In this document: positions 25,869-34,884 of the stretch, in pieces
Numbering within the stretch: the first letter of the stretch is position 1
How the letters are laid out: each line of letters begins with the position of its first letter
NCBI GenBank assembly: GCA_964458575.1
Contig: CAYWMD010000052.1
Location: 1 to 47,891 of the forward strand
DNA: 47,891 nt
Direction: 5' to 3'
DNA from: CAYWMD01 sp964458575
GTDB lineage: Bacteria; Verrucomicrobiota; Verrucomicrobiia; Limisphaerales; JADLHS01
The notes under the pieces: generated by a model
What the model saw: only the letters and a program-made list of their open reading frames with translations
Databases searched by the model: none
What the model was told of the DNA's origin: nothing
Position numbers and translations under genes: made by a program

Positions 25869-25879
25869 GTCCAGTGGAG
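25869..25879. promoter_or_regulatory. Copy 5 (one mismatch) of the GTCCA-n-TGGAC motif
   Basis: GTCCAGTGGAG followed by TATC and TTGAACG. The last palindrome base differs from the other copies, but the TTGAACG extension is fully conserved. It lies 95 bases upstream of the DapA-family gene start and points toward it. Confidence 0.5.
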
Positions 25880-25974
25880 TATCTTGAACGCCCTAGCCCA
25901 AGGCTGTGGCATACTTGCCCCGAAGTGCGCGGCAATGAACGCGCACCCGTAACTGGAACAATGACAGTAAATTT

Positions 25975-26964
25975 GTGAAACTGGCTTTGACGGGCATAAT
26001 CCCGCCGATGGTGACGCCATTGCGCGACCGGGACGAACTGGATGTGGGCGGCTTGGAACGATTGATCGAGCACCTGGCGGACGGCGGGGTCAGCGGCGTG
26101 TTCATTCTTGGCACCACCGGCGAGGGGACCGCCCTCAGTTATCGCCTGCGTCGCGAGTTGATCGAACGCACGTGCCGCGAGGTGCGGGGGCGCGTGCAGG
26201 TTCTGGTTGGCATAACCGATACTGCCTTCGTGGAATCAGTGAATCTGGCGAAACACTCGGCGGCGGCGGGGGCCGATGCCGTGGTGGTGGCCCCGCCGTA
26301 TTATCTGCCCGGCGGCCAGCCCGAATTGCAGGAGTACATCGAACATCTTCTGGTCGAACTGCCGTTGCCGCTGGTGCTGTACAACATTCCGTCCCTGACG
26401 AAGGTTCAATTTGAACTCGACCTGGTTCGCCGCCTCATGAACGAGCCGCGCATCCTCGGGTTGAAGGACAGCTCCCACAACATGATTTACTTCCATCAGC
26501 TGCTCGGCTTGCTGGAGCATCGCCCTGACTGGAATCTGCTCATGGGACCGGAGGAACTGCTGCGCGACGCCATTCTGGCCGGCGGCCACGGGGGCATACC
26601 CGGCGGCGCGAATCTTTTCCCCCAGCTCTACGTGCAACTTTACCAGGCCGCGGCGGCGCGCAACCTCGCGCGTTCCTCGCAATTGCACGCACAGATCATG
26701 CGCTTGAGCAGTTCCCTGTATCGCGTCGGGCGGCATCCCTCCGGAATCATCAAGGGCATCAAGTGCGGGCTCGCCTGCCTCGGGGTATGCAACGATTTCA
26801 TGGCCGAGCCGTTCCACCGTTTCCGCGCACAGGATCGGGCGCTGGTGGAACGGCATGTCGAAGTGTTGCGTGCCGGTGTCGGCAAGCTCGTTCCGGCGCC
26901 GACTGTTCCCCCGCGGCTGCACGTGGAGCCGCCCCTCGTCGCCACCGCCCGTCTCTCTGCCTGA
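25975..26964 (+). CDS. Dihydrodipicolinate synthase-family lyase/aldolase
   Basis: A 329-residue class I aldolase-type TIM barrel starting at GTG 25975. Family motifs are present: GTTGEGTAL (about 46-54), the proton-relay tyrosine Y136 in LYNIPS, and the Schiff-base lysine K164 in GLKDSS. The family includes DapA, N-acetylneuraminate lyase and 2-keto-3-deoxy sugar-acid aldolases. The long C-terminal tail and the catabolic neighbourhood argue for a sugar-acid aldolase or dehydratase rather than lysine biosynthesis. A GTCCAGTGGAG motif lies 95 bases upstream. It is cytoplasmic and convergent with the dehydrogenase gene. Confidence 0.88.
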   Translation: MKLALTGIIPPMVTPLRDRDELDVGGLERLIEHLADGGVSGVFILGTTGEGTALSYRLRRELIERTCREVRGRVQVLVGITDTAFVESVNLAKHSAAAGADAVVVAPPYYLPGGQPELQEYIEHLLVELPLPLVLYNIPSLTKVQFELDLVRRLMNEPRILGLKDSSHNMIYFHQLLGLLEHRPDWNLLMGPEELLRDAILAGGHGGIPGGANLFPQLYVQLYQAAAARNLARSSQLHAQIMRLSSSLYRVGRHPSGIIKGIKCGLACLGVCNDFMAEPFHRFRAQDRALVERHVEVLRAGVGKLVPAPTVPPRLHVEPPLVATARLSA

Positions 26965-27046
26965 ACGTTGTGATGGCAACTTCGCCAATCGTCCGAGGAG
27001 CTTCAAGACCAGCGACCCGGCTCGTAATAAGGCTTTGCTTCCGCAG

Positions 27047-28108
27047 TCATTCCGTTCGCCGCAGGTGATGAAGGATTTTGTCCGTCATTTGGCTGGTGGT
27101 CAACGTTCCGCCAAGGTCCGCGGTCTTGTTGCCCCCGGTCAGAGCCGCATCGGTCGCCCGACGAATTGAGTCGGCCGTGGCCGGTAATCCCAGCCACTCC
27201 AGCATCATGGCGGTGCTTAAGATCATGGCCACCGGGTTGGCAATCCCCTGGCCGGCAATGTCCGGGGCTGAGCCGTGAACGGGTTCAAACATTGAAGGCG
27301 CGGTGCGCTCGGGATTGATGTTCGCACTGGGCGCCAGACCCAAACCACCGATGATCGCCCCGCCGAGATCACTCAGTATGTCGCCAAACAGATTCGAAGC
27401 CACCACCACGTCGAAACGTTGCGGGCGACGAACAAAGTCCATCGCCGCGGCATCGGCGTGCAATCGGTCGGATTCGACGTCGGGAAATTCTTGCCGGACT
27501 TTTTCCAGCACCTCATCCCACAGCACCATGCCGTAACGGAGGGCGTTGGACTTGGTGATCATCGTCAGTCGTCGCCGCCGGGTCCTGGCCAGTTGAAAGC
27601 CGAATCGCAGGACGCGCTCCACCCCTCGGCGCGAGTGCACGGCGGATTGCACGGCAACTTCCTCGGGTTGACCTTCACGCACGCGTCCGCCGCACGGGAG
27701 ATATTCACCTTCGGAATTCTCCCGCAGAATCACGAGGTCTATCTCGTGCGAAGCGCGCAATAGCGACGGAACTCCCCGAAAGAGGCGGCATGGGCGCAAA
27801 CAGGCGTATTGGTCAAAGTGCTGCCGGATGCGAACCAAGGGCGCGAGAGTCACATGGTCGGGCAGTCGTTGCGGATCGCCCACGGCCCCCAGCAGCATGG
27901 CATCAAACCCGCGCAGCTGCTCCAGGAAATCAGCCGGCGCCACGTGGCCGTGCTGAAAGTAATAGTCGGCACCCCAGGGCAAGTAGGTCAGAGCCAGTCG
28001 AAAACTGCCGTCCAGATCTTGCGCGCGCTCCAAAACGCGAATGGCCTCCGTCATGACTTCGGGGCCGATGCCGTCGCCAGGGTAAATGGCAATGCGATAA
28101 GATTTCAT
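27047..28108 (-). CDS. Tartrate/D-malate-type NAD-dependent decarboxylating dehydrogenase
   Basis: A 353-residue member of the isocitrate/isopropylmalate dehydrogenase family. IAIYPGDGIGPEV is the nucleotide-site start. LPWGADYYFQHG and LRPCRLFRGVPSLL are like the tartrate/D-malate (TtuC/DmlA) branch. RENSEGEY holds the substrate-site arginine and glutamate, and SNLFGDILSDLGGAIIGGLG is the metal-binding segment. FEPVHGSAPDIAGQGIANP contains the cofactor motif. It oxidises and decarboxylates a 2-hydroxy acid. It lies 51 bases downstream of the symporter gene on the same strand, so uptake and oxidation of an organic or sugar acid is the likely job of this pair. Confidence 0.85.
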   Translation of the reverse strand: MKSYRIAIYPGDGIGPEVMTEAIRVLERAQDLDGSFRLALTYLPWGADYYFQHGHVAPADFLEQLRGFDAMLLGAVGDPQRLPDHVTLAPLVRIRQHFDQYACLRPCRLFRGVPSLLRASHEIDLVILRENSEGEYLPCGGRVREGQPEEVAVQSAVHSRRGVERVLRFGFQLARTRRRRLTMITKSNALRYGMVLWDEVLEKVRQEFPDVESDRLHADAAAMDFVRRPQRFDVVVASNLFGDILSDLGGAIIGGLGLAPSANINPERTAPSMFEPVHGSAPDIAGQGIANPVAMILSTAMMLEWLGLPATADSIRRATDAALTGGNKTADLGGTLTTSQMTDKILHHLRRTE

Positions 28109-28159
28109 GGGGTTTAGGCTCGGGCCACACCGATGGGCGTCTGCGGTGCCGGGTAACGG

Positions 28160-29773
28160 TCAAGCCGTCGGGGATTTTTTTGCGTCGGCGCCAGCGGACT
28201 TGCGCATTACCCCCCGAAACGTCATGTCTTGCCGGGCATCTTTCGGGGCCGGCATGATCCAACTCAGCGCATAGCCTACGCCGAACGTGACGACCAATCC
28301 CACCGTGCTCGGCCACATGAAACCGACTTGGAATGCGGGCAGGTTAAGTTGCTTGGCAAAAATCGTCAGGCCCGTCAGGACGGCACCCACCAAACCGCCG
28401 ATGATGACCGGTGTGGTGTGAGCCCGACGAGTGAACATGGCCAGCGCGAAGATGCCGAACAGCGGGCCGATAAAGCCGTTGATCAATTTCGCGGAGATTT
28501 CAAAGATGTTGCCCATCTTCCCCACGTAAAGCGCCAGGAAAGTTTCCACCACTCCCAGCAGGACCGTGCCCCACCGGGCCAGGACGACATAGTGGCGTTG
28601 TTCCGCCTCGGTGATGCTGGCGTCTTCCAGGCTGGCGCGTTTGTAGCGGAAACGGTTGTAGAAATCGTTCGTGAACGCCGTGATCACCGAGTTGATGCCA
28701 CCGGTCAGACTGGACATGGAGGCGGCATAGACGGCGGAAACCAACAGCCCCGCGATTCCGACCGGCATCACGTGGGCGATAAAATAGGGGAAGATCTCAT
28801 CGCTCTTGAGGCTCTTTGGAAACTCGAAGTGTTTGGCGAAGGCGAACAGTGCCGCGCCCACCAGCGCCATGATGATGATGTAAACGGCGTAGGCGACACA
28901 GTTGCAGAGGAAACCCTGACGGGCGGTCTTGAGATCGCGCGAAGTCAAATAACGCTGCACCATTGCCTGGTCCACACAATAGTTGCCGAGCTTGCCCACC
29001 GTGGCGCTGATGATCATCGCCATCGCGGTCACGTCCGTGAACAAGTACAAATTGAGTTTTCCAAAGAAGCTCGCGGTGTCCCAATTTTTGATGGTTGCGG
29101 TCAAATTGAGTTTTCCCGCTGCCGAGAGGGTTTGCCCGATTTCCGGCAATCCGCCGGGAACCGCCCAGATAATCACTACCGCCGCGGCAAACATGCCGCC
29201 GAACATGACGAAGAACTGGACGACATCCGTCCACATGACGGCCTTGGTGCCGCCCAATGCCGTGTACATCGTGGAAAGCAGTCCCAGCACGATCACGGAT
29301 GATTTCAGTGGGATCTTACCATCCGTCACGATGCTGAGCACGAGCGCCGGGGCATAAATGACCGCCGCCATCCAGGTAATGCGCCAGATGATGAACAACC
29401 CGCTCGTCAACGCCCGCACCGACACATCGAATCGCTTTTCGAGGTACTCATACGGCGTATAGACATTCAAGCGATGATAAAAAGGCATGAAGACATACAC
29501 GACCAACGGGTAGGATAGTGGAAGGGCCAGCAACTGCCATAGCGTGATGAGCCCGTATTTCACCGAACCCGCCGGTTGCCCCAGGTAACCGATGCCGCTG
29601 GTCAGCGTGGCCATCAACGCAAGGCCCACCGGCAGCCAGCCCATGCTGCGATCTGCCAGGAAATACTCTTTGGTTGTTTTCTGGCCTTTGAAGTAAAAAT
29701 AGCTGCCCAGTCCTGAGATGCCGAGCAAGTAGATTACACAGACCACGTAGTCAATCCAGTGCAGGCCGCGCAT
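28160..29773 (-). CDS. Sodium:solute symporter (SSS family)
   Basis: A 537-residue integral membrane protein with about 13 hydrophobic helices, starting at ATG 29773. SSS features include the N-terminal LHWIDYVVCVIYLLG, the polar core AGSVKYGLITLWQL, GGTKAVMWTDVVQFFVMFGG and the SAVYAASMSSLTGGINS segment that contributes sodium ligands. The family takes up sugars, sugar acids, carboxylates or amino acids with sodium. Pairing with the downstream tartrate/malate-type dehydrogenase suggests a hydroxy-acid or sugar-acid substrate. It is divergent from the UroD-family gene across a 274-base region with repeated GTCAAC/GTTGAC elements. Confidence 0.92.
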   Translation of the reverse strand: MRGLHWIDYVVCVIYLLGISGLGSYFYFKGQKTTKEYFLADRSMGWLPVGLALMATLTSGIGYLGQPAGSVKYGLITLWQLLALPLSYPLVVYVFMPFYHRLNVYTPYEYLEKRFDVSVRALTSGLFIIWRITWMAAVIYAPALVLSIVTDGKIPLKSSVIVLGLLSTMYTALGGTKAVMWTDVVQFFVMFGGMFAAAVVIIWAVPGGLPEIGQTLSAAGKLNLTATIKNWDTASFFGKLNLYLFTDVTAMAMIISATVGKLGNYCVDQAMVQRYLTSRDLKTARQGFLCNCVAYAVYIIIMALVGAALFAFAKHFEFPKSLKSDEIFPYFIAHVMPVGIAGLLVSAVYAASMSSLTGGINSVITAFTNDFYNRFRYKRASLEDASITEAEQRHYVVLARWGTVLLGVVETFLALYVGKMGNIFEISAKLINGFIGPLFGIFALAMFTRRAHTTPVIIGGLVGAVLTGLTIFAKQLNLPAFQVGFMWPSTVGLVVTFGVGYALSWIMPAPKDARQDMTFRGVMRKSAGADAKKSPTA

Positions 29774-30047
29774 GAATCTTATTGGTCACTAAACCAGGCG
29801 ACGTGTCAACGGCTTAAATGGAGATTTTGCGCAGTTTTCCAAACATCGCTTCATGCCGCGTATAAGGTCGCCAGCCGTCCCAAACAGCTCTTCCGGCCGA
29901 CAAATCGGCAGTGTCAACAAATCGGCGGTTGACGTCACGCAAACCCCGGGATGAAAATTCCGCATGGCTTCGTAGCTTCACGCCTGCGAGGCGCGATTGA
30001 GCGAACGGTCCGGCATCGGGCAAATACCTTCGGGAAACGCACGCAAT
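29774..30047. promoter_or_regulatory. Divergent intergenic region with short repeats
   Basis: ACAAATCGGC occurs twice in direct orientation (29900-29909 and 29917-29926, 17-base period). GTCAAC (29913-29918) and GTTGAC (29928-29933) form an inverted pair around the second copy, and another GTGTCAACGGC lies near 29802. It is a candidate operator for the symporter or UroD-family gene. It has no copy of the GTCCA motif. Confidence 0.4.
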
Positions 30048-31175
30048 ATGAAAGCGGTGAATTCAGCGGGCAAGCATGTGCAACCAATCCTCACGGCCGT
30101 CGAGCAGCTCCGCCAGAGGTTGACAAAGAACGAAGCCTTTTGGAAACGCAGCGATGCGCAACGCCCGCTGCTCGGCACGGCGGTGAACATCACATTCCCG
30201 GCGGTTCGGTTCGCCGAACTGAAGCCCGGGCCGACCCGGATGATACCCGACATGATCAGTCCGGAGTCGTTTCTAAAGGATTGGGACCAAAGTTTCATTC
30301 ACACGGAGAGTCGGGCCGAAGATCTGTTCATGGTCGCCTCACCTTACGCCGGTGTGCCTTGGATGGAAGCGATCGCCGGTTGCGAAGTGTATGTCAGCCC
30401 GGCCAGCAGCAGCATTTGGGCGGAACATCCCGATCCGTCTTGGGAAGCCCTGTTACGAGTGGGATTTGATCCGGATAATCCTTGGCTGCGGAAGCTCGTC
30501 GAGTGCGCCAGCGCCTTGCACGAACACGCCGCCGGACGCTATCCCATCGGCGGCCCGATCTTGCGCGGCGTCTCGGACATCGCGACCGCGTTGTTGGGCA
30601 CGCAACGCTTTGTCCTGGAGTTGTATGATCATCCGCAGGAGATGCGGCGGTTGTTGGCACGCTGCGCCGAAATCTGGCAGGGGGTCGGTCAGGCACTGGT
30701 GCGGGCATTCGGCGATTTCCACGGCGGACAATGCGCCGGTCGCCGGCGCGTTTGGACGCCCGGCACCTGCATGTTGTATCAGGACGACGCGGCGGCCATG
30801 TTGTCCCCGGCTCTCTTCAAAGAATTCATCCTGCCGCACGAGCACGAGATTCTGAAACAGTATTCGCGCACGATGATCCATACTCACTCCGGCACCCTGC
30901 GAATCATGATTGACGGCTTGCTGTCGCTGCAGTCCCTCCACGCGATTGAAGTTCAATTCGATCCCTCGGGTCCAAGCCTGCCCGCGCTCCTCGGCATGCT
31001 GAAGCGCATCCAAGAACACAAGGCGCTGCTGGTTAGCGGTGAGCTTGCGGACTTGACCATGGACGGAATGAAGATGCTGCTGCGGGAGCTTTCACCGCGC
31101 GGCCTGTGCCTGTTGCCCAAAGTGAACACCGAAGGAGAAGCTGATGCCCTGCTGGGTGTACTCCGAAAACAATGA
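30048..31175 (+). CDS. Uroporphyrinogen decarboxylase-family protein (probable non-heme role)
   Basis: A 375-residue protein from the ATG at 30048; an in-frame start at 29997 is less likely. It has the URO-D TIM-barrel pattern: QLRQRLTKNEAFWKR, GGPILRGVSDIATALLG, MLYQDDAAAMLSPALFKEFI and MIHTHSGTLRIMIDGLL. The family includes heme-pathway HemE and many cobalamin- or corrinoid-dependent methyltransferases of the MtaA/CmuA type. Sequence and context (next to a symporter and glycan genes) argue against HemE. Such paralogues are abundant in Verrucomicrobia and Lentisphaerae, with unclear function. It is convergent with the last gene of the long minus-strand operon, 47 bases away. Confidence 0.75.
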   Translation: MKAVNSAGKHVQPILTAVEQLRQRLTKNEAFWKRSDAQRPLLGTAVNITFPAVRFAELKPGPTRMIPDMISPESFLKDWDQSFIHTESRAEDLFMVASPYAGVPWMEAIAGCEVYVSPASSSIWAEHPDPSWEALLRVGFDPDNPWLRKLVECASALHEHAAGRYPIGGPILRGVSDIATALLGTQRFVLELYDHPQEMRRLLARCAEIWQGVGQALVRAFGDFHGGQCAGRRRVWTPGTCMLYQDDAAAMLSPALFKEFILPHEHEILKQYSRTMIHTHSGTLRIMIDGLLSLQSLHAIEVQFDPSGPSLPALLGMLKRIQEHKALLVSGELADLTMDGMKMLLRELSPRGLCLLPKVNTEGEADALLGVLRKQ

Positions 31176-31222
31176 GGAGGAAATCGGCCCGGGTTCGCTC
31201 AACCATTGCGGCCACCTCCACC

Positions 31223-32683
31223 TCAACGGCCTTGATAGGCAAATGAGGCAAGGAAGTTGCCGAGCCACGCCCATCGTCGCGCCGCTTCCGGTGGGAGAAT
31301 TCCGCAACGACCGTAAATGTCTTTGAGTGCCTCGGGGATTTGGTCCCGCTGATTTTTTAGCTTGGAGTATTTCAGAAAGGCGTGGGCGTGAGCTTCACCT
31401 CCGAGCAACGGACCGGCGATGTCCCGCAAGAAAACGTCCAGGCTGGCCTTGGGGTTGGCGGCGCTGCCGAAGTTTTCGAGGGCCAGGTAATTCAATTCAG
31501 CCCCGGTCTGGAACGGCGAGATCTCGCCAAACAGGGACAGGATATCAGCGCCGTGCGCCGTGCTCTCCTGCGCCATTTTTGCAATCTCCTCAATCGCCGG
31601 CTCGCCACGGATGCCGTTCCAATACGTGCCGTAATGGGCGCGCAAGACGTGACGATGGCGTTTGCGGTCCAGATTCCCGGCCCGAGTCCAGGTTTGTTTT
31701 GGAGCCCGCTTGTTCAGGAAGTCGTAAACCCATTGAATGAACACGCCATCGGGAAGCTTGGCCAGACATTCATCCGCCCAGGCCGTCTTGCCATCGCCGA
31801 ATTCAGGATGTGCTTCCCCGCTGTGTGGCTCGGGATGCGAATACGTTTCGCAACAAATCCACGCATCCGGTTTCGCGTCGCGAACGGCGCGGATCGCTAT
31901 GGGATGGAGTAACGCCAAGTCCTCCCAGGAAAAAACCCCCGTCGGATGACGCCGCCGCTCCCGGCACAACTTGCACTGGCAGACGCCGGTGTCGCCGGCT
32001 TCGATCTGCACGCCGGCCAAGGGCACGTTCTTGAAAAGCCATTGCAACGACTCGGCGATGTATTCCTGATTATCCTTCCGGGACGGGCACGCGTGATAAA
32101 ACTTTTTGTCTCCCATAACCGGGACGCCGAATTCCAACGGTTCGCCGGAAGCTTTGAACGCCTTCAGTTCGGGATGCTTCTGCAAACGAAGGTCCAGGCT
32201 ATAAGGCGAGTTGCCCTCGTAATAGACGCCGCCATAACAACACAGCCCCACCCCGCACAACAAGCGCACGCCGTTCTTGGCGGCTACATCGCACAAGCGC
32301 TTCACCGATTCCACGCCGCCGTGATGGTCACGCAACAAACCCCACACGATGACCGCGTCAATGTGATGTCGGCCACAAAACTCCAGCAGCCGGGTGTAGT
32401 CGCCTTCAAAGCTCCCCGTCGTGCGCGTATAGTAATTGCAGGAACCGTACGTTTGCGCTCCCGGCTGGTTTATCATCCACTCCGTGGCGTGGTCCCACGT
32501 CCAGAACATGCGCGTCTTGATGGTAGGCCCTCCGGGCTCAACGCGGGGTGTGGGTTTGGAGGCGGCGGGCGTATCAGTTGCCGCGGCGACAGCGTGAATC
32601 GCCCCCGCGGTGGCCAGCGTGGCACCGATGGTTAACCGCAATGCCTCGCGGCGCGGGTATTTTTTGTGTTGTGGGATATTCAT
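31223..32683 (-). CDS. Exported TIM-barrel glycosidase-like protein with Cys motif (last gene of the coupled operon)
   Basis: A 486-residue protein with a twin-arginine-like leader (RREALRLTIGATLATAGA). The barrel-like body has LLEFCGRHHIDAVIVWGLL, GVRLLCGVGLCCYGG and PLAGVQIEAGD with E228, a possible acid/base. C235, C237 and C240 in VCQCKLC follow and may bind a metal. The pattern resembles putative glycoside hydrolases of the DUF4838/alpha-glucuronidase-like kind, but no characterised family is certain. Its ATG overlaps the stop of the upstream gene by four bases (ATGA). It is therefore translationally coupled to the ceramidase-LamG gene and is the fifth gene of the operon starting near 42933. 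Confidence 0.65.
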   Translation of the reverse strand: MNIPQHKKYPRREALRLTIGATLATAGAIHAVAAATDTPAASKPTPRVEPGGPTIKTRMFWTWDHATEWMINQPGAQTYGSCNYYTRTTGSFEGDYTRLLEFCGRHHIDAVIVWGLLRDHHGGVESVKRLCDVAAKNGVRLLCGVGLCCYGGVYYEGNSPYSLDLRLQKHPELKAFKASGEPLEFGVPVMGDKKFYHACPSRKDNQEYIAESLQWLFKNVPLAGVQIEAGDTGVCQCKLCRERRRHPTGVFSWEDLALLHPIAIRAVRDAKPDAWICCETYSHPEPHSGEAHPEFGDGKTAWADECLAKLPDGVFIQWVYDFLNKRAPKQTWTRAGNLDRKRHRHVLRAHYGTYWNGIRGEPAIEEIAKMAQESTAHGADILSLFGEISPFQTGAELNYLALENFGSAANPKASLDVFLRDIAGPLLGGEAHAHAFLKYSKLKNQRDQIPEALKDIYGRCGILPPEAARRWAWLGNFLASFAYQGR

Positions 32684-34884
32684 GGGATTCCTTTTAGCGA
32701 AATCCTTCCCTGCAACTTCGCCACCTCTTTGGTGCTAAGGGCGCGATTGAAAACGGCGATTTCATCAAGGCGGCCTTCCCAGTTGGAAGCATTGTCGCTG
32801 CGGCCACCGAAGAAGCACTGGTCGAACGCTGCGGGGAACTTCGCCAGGGCCTGGGTTTCGAGTTCGAGGTTGCCATTGAGGTAGGCGCGCACCTGGTCAC
32901 CATCGCGGACGAGGACGACGTGCTGCCATTGCCAGCGCGGGATTTCGGTTTTTCCGGCCACGGCGGTTTGCGGGTTGTTGCCATGGAAGAACACGAGTTT
33001 GCCGGTGTGACCGCTCCTGCCGCCGATGCCGAGATGATCGCCCGAAGCGCCGAGGCCGTGGTCGTGGTCGCGGGAGAACAGCCAGCCGCTGACCTCGCGA
33101 CCGGCGTTGGGCATGCCGTTCCAGAGCCAGAGGGAAATGGAATAGCGATTTCCCAGCCCGGCCAACCGCGCGCGCAGGCGACCCCCAACAAAGTGCGGTG
33201 CGCGGTTCTTCACTCCCGGTTCGCAAAAGGCGGCGGAGCGCGGGCCTTCGAGGTAATAGGTGAACCCGCCTTCATAGAGTGCGTCCCGACGGTGGCCGCT
33301 GGCATCGCTGGCGTCCGGCCCGGAGAACTCGTTGAGCCGCCACCAAGCGGCGGGTTTAAGCTGGAGAATGGCGCGGGCGGCGGGACCCTGGGCGAGGGCG
33401 TATTCGCGCCGCGGTTTGGACGTCACGCTTTCGAGCAGGAGAATCGCAGTCTCGGTGATCTTCGGCTCGGCCATGACTTCGAGCCCGGCGGAGCGCGCGG
33501 CCCACGTGTTGTAACCGCCGAAGGGATGCTGCTCGGGCGGCGGGATGTAACCATCGCCCCCGTTGGCCAACTCGATGACCATGTTAAATGGCAGGGGACT
33601 GGCGGCTTTGATCTTCAGACCGGTGATGGCGTAAGTTTCGCATGGCGTGGTGGCGATGCCGATGTCGCCGACGCGCAACGCCTGCACGACGATCTCCGTT
33701 TGTTGCCGCTCGTGCAGGAAGATTTGCTCACGCGCATAAACCTCAGCGGTGGTCTTCGCCAGGCGGTCGCCCATCTCGGCGACAATGCGTTGCGCCCATT
33801 CGAGGCGTTGCTGGTCGGGCACGCGAAATTTCATCGTCATCCGCTGCTCGGCCATCGCGATGTCGGCGTCCGTGCGATACTTAATCCCCGCATAGGCGTT
33901 CATGGCGATGTCGAGCAGGCCGCGGGTGTATTCTTCGATGGTCGGTTGGGGGCGATCTTTTTCCGGGACGGTGTAGTCCACCCGCCAGATGTCGCCGCTG
34001 CAGCCATGAGACATCATGCCGACGAAAGCGGGCTTGCCGGGGGCAGCCTCGGGAGCGATGCGTGCCTTCAGGCCTTCCGAGAACAAGCCGAAGTAGTCCG
34101 CGCTGATGTCACTGTCGCCAAAGTAATGCATCGAGAAATTGCCCAGCACCGCGAGAGGCCGGCCGTCGCGCGCTTGAACCGAGATGAGCGAGAGATCGGG
34201 GTCTTCGGGGCCCGCCTCGCCCGTGACCGCGTCCCAGTCGCTGCCGGCGTGCATGTTGGCGCGCACGGTTTTGTTTCCAAAGGGATCCTCCCCGAGGCGA
34301 TCGGGCCGCCTGATCCACTGGCGCAGGGCCGTAAAATCCGCCGCGTCTCCTTTCGCGAAGCCAATGCGAGCCGGTTCCAGATTTGCCTGCGCCGTGGCGA
34401 TGGCCTCGACCAGTTTCTCGCGCAGCACCGGCACATACGCCGGATCCGCCTCGGTGCCCAGGCAGCCCATCGAAGCGGGCGCGCTGTGCGCGTGCGTGGC
34501 GGAAATGAGGATGCGATCCGTGCGAATGCCGGTGCGCTTCGCCGCCGAGGCTTTCGCTTCATCGAGCAGCGGGCGGCCCATCATGCAACTATCCACCACC
34601 ACGATGGCGATCTGCTCCTTGCCATCGGCCAGGACAAGAGCCCGCGCGTTGATACGGGTTTTGATCTTGTCCAGGGAACGGCTGAACATGCCGCCATTGA
34701 CGAGCACCGGCAGTTTCGTCGGGGTGACATCAACCACAGCGGCCCCGGCTTTGAATTCAGCGCGAGCCGGCATCACAGCGAGGAGGATGCCGGCAGTGAC
34801 GAGGAGGAGGCGGGAACCTCCGGGAGTTGTTTTGCGGAGTTGGCTTGACGGCGACCGTCTGGTTTTCGGGGTGGCGGGATTCAT
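32680..34884 (-). CDS. Exported ceramidase-family protein fused to a LamG-like domain (3)
   Basis: A 734-residue protein with a signal peptide (LLLVTAGILLAVMPARA). Residues of about 40-470 form a neutral/alkaline ceramidase-type domain with SATHAHSAPASMG, NFSMHYFGDSD and MSHGCSGDIW, where the serine is in a nucleophile-like loop. Residues of about 510-730 form a concanavalin A-like LamG domain (AAWWRLNEFSGPDASD, WQWQHVVLVRDGDQVRAYLN, EGRLDEIAVFNRALS). LamG modules usually bind carbohydrate. The fusion suggests an amidase or esterase directed to a glycan rather than a lipid. It overlaps both neighbouring genes by ATGA. Confidence 0.82.
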   Translation of the reverse strand: MNPATPKTRRSPSSQLRKTTPGGSRLLLVTAGILLAVMPARAEFKAGAAVVDVTPTKLPVLVNGGMFSRSLDKIKTRINARALVLADGKEQIAIVVVDSCMMGRPLLDEAKASAAKRTGIRTDRILISATHAHSAPASMGCLGTEADPAYVPVLREKLVEAIATAQANLEPARIGFAKGDAADFTALRQWIRRPDRLGEDPFGNKTVRANMHAGSDWDAVTGEAGPEDPDLSLISVQARDGRPLAVLGNFSMHYFGDSDISADYFGLFSEGLKARIAPEAAPGKPAFVGMMSHGCSGDIWRVDYTVPEKDRPQPTIEEYTRGLLDIAMNAYAGIKYRTDADIAMAEQRMTMKFRVPDQQRLEWAQRIVAEMGDRLAKTTAEVYAREQIFLHERQQTEIVVQALRVGDIGIATTPCETYAITGLKIKAASPLPFNMVIELANGGDGYIPPPEQHPFGGYNTWAARSAGLEVMAEPKITETAILLLESVTSKPRREYALAQGPAARAILQLKPAAWWRLNEFSGPDASDASGHRRDALYEGGFTYYLEGPRSAAFCEPGVKNRAPHFVGGRLRARLAGLGNRYSISLWLWNGMPNAGREVSGWLFSRDHDHGLGASGDHLGIGGRSGHTGKLVFFHGNNPQTAVAGKTEIPRWQWQHVVLVRDGDQVRAYLNGNLELETQALAKFPAAFDQCFFGGRSDNASNWEGRLDEIAVFNRALSTKEVAKLQGRISLKGIP

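Noticed and set aside
25869..25915. Reading the TTGAAC extension of the repeated motif as a sigma-70 -35 box
   Set aside because: No consistent -10 box at 16-18 bases follows in the five copies, and the orientation relative to the genes varies.
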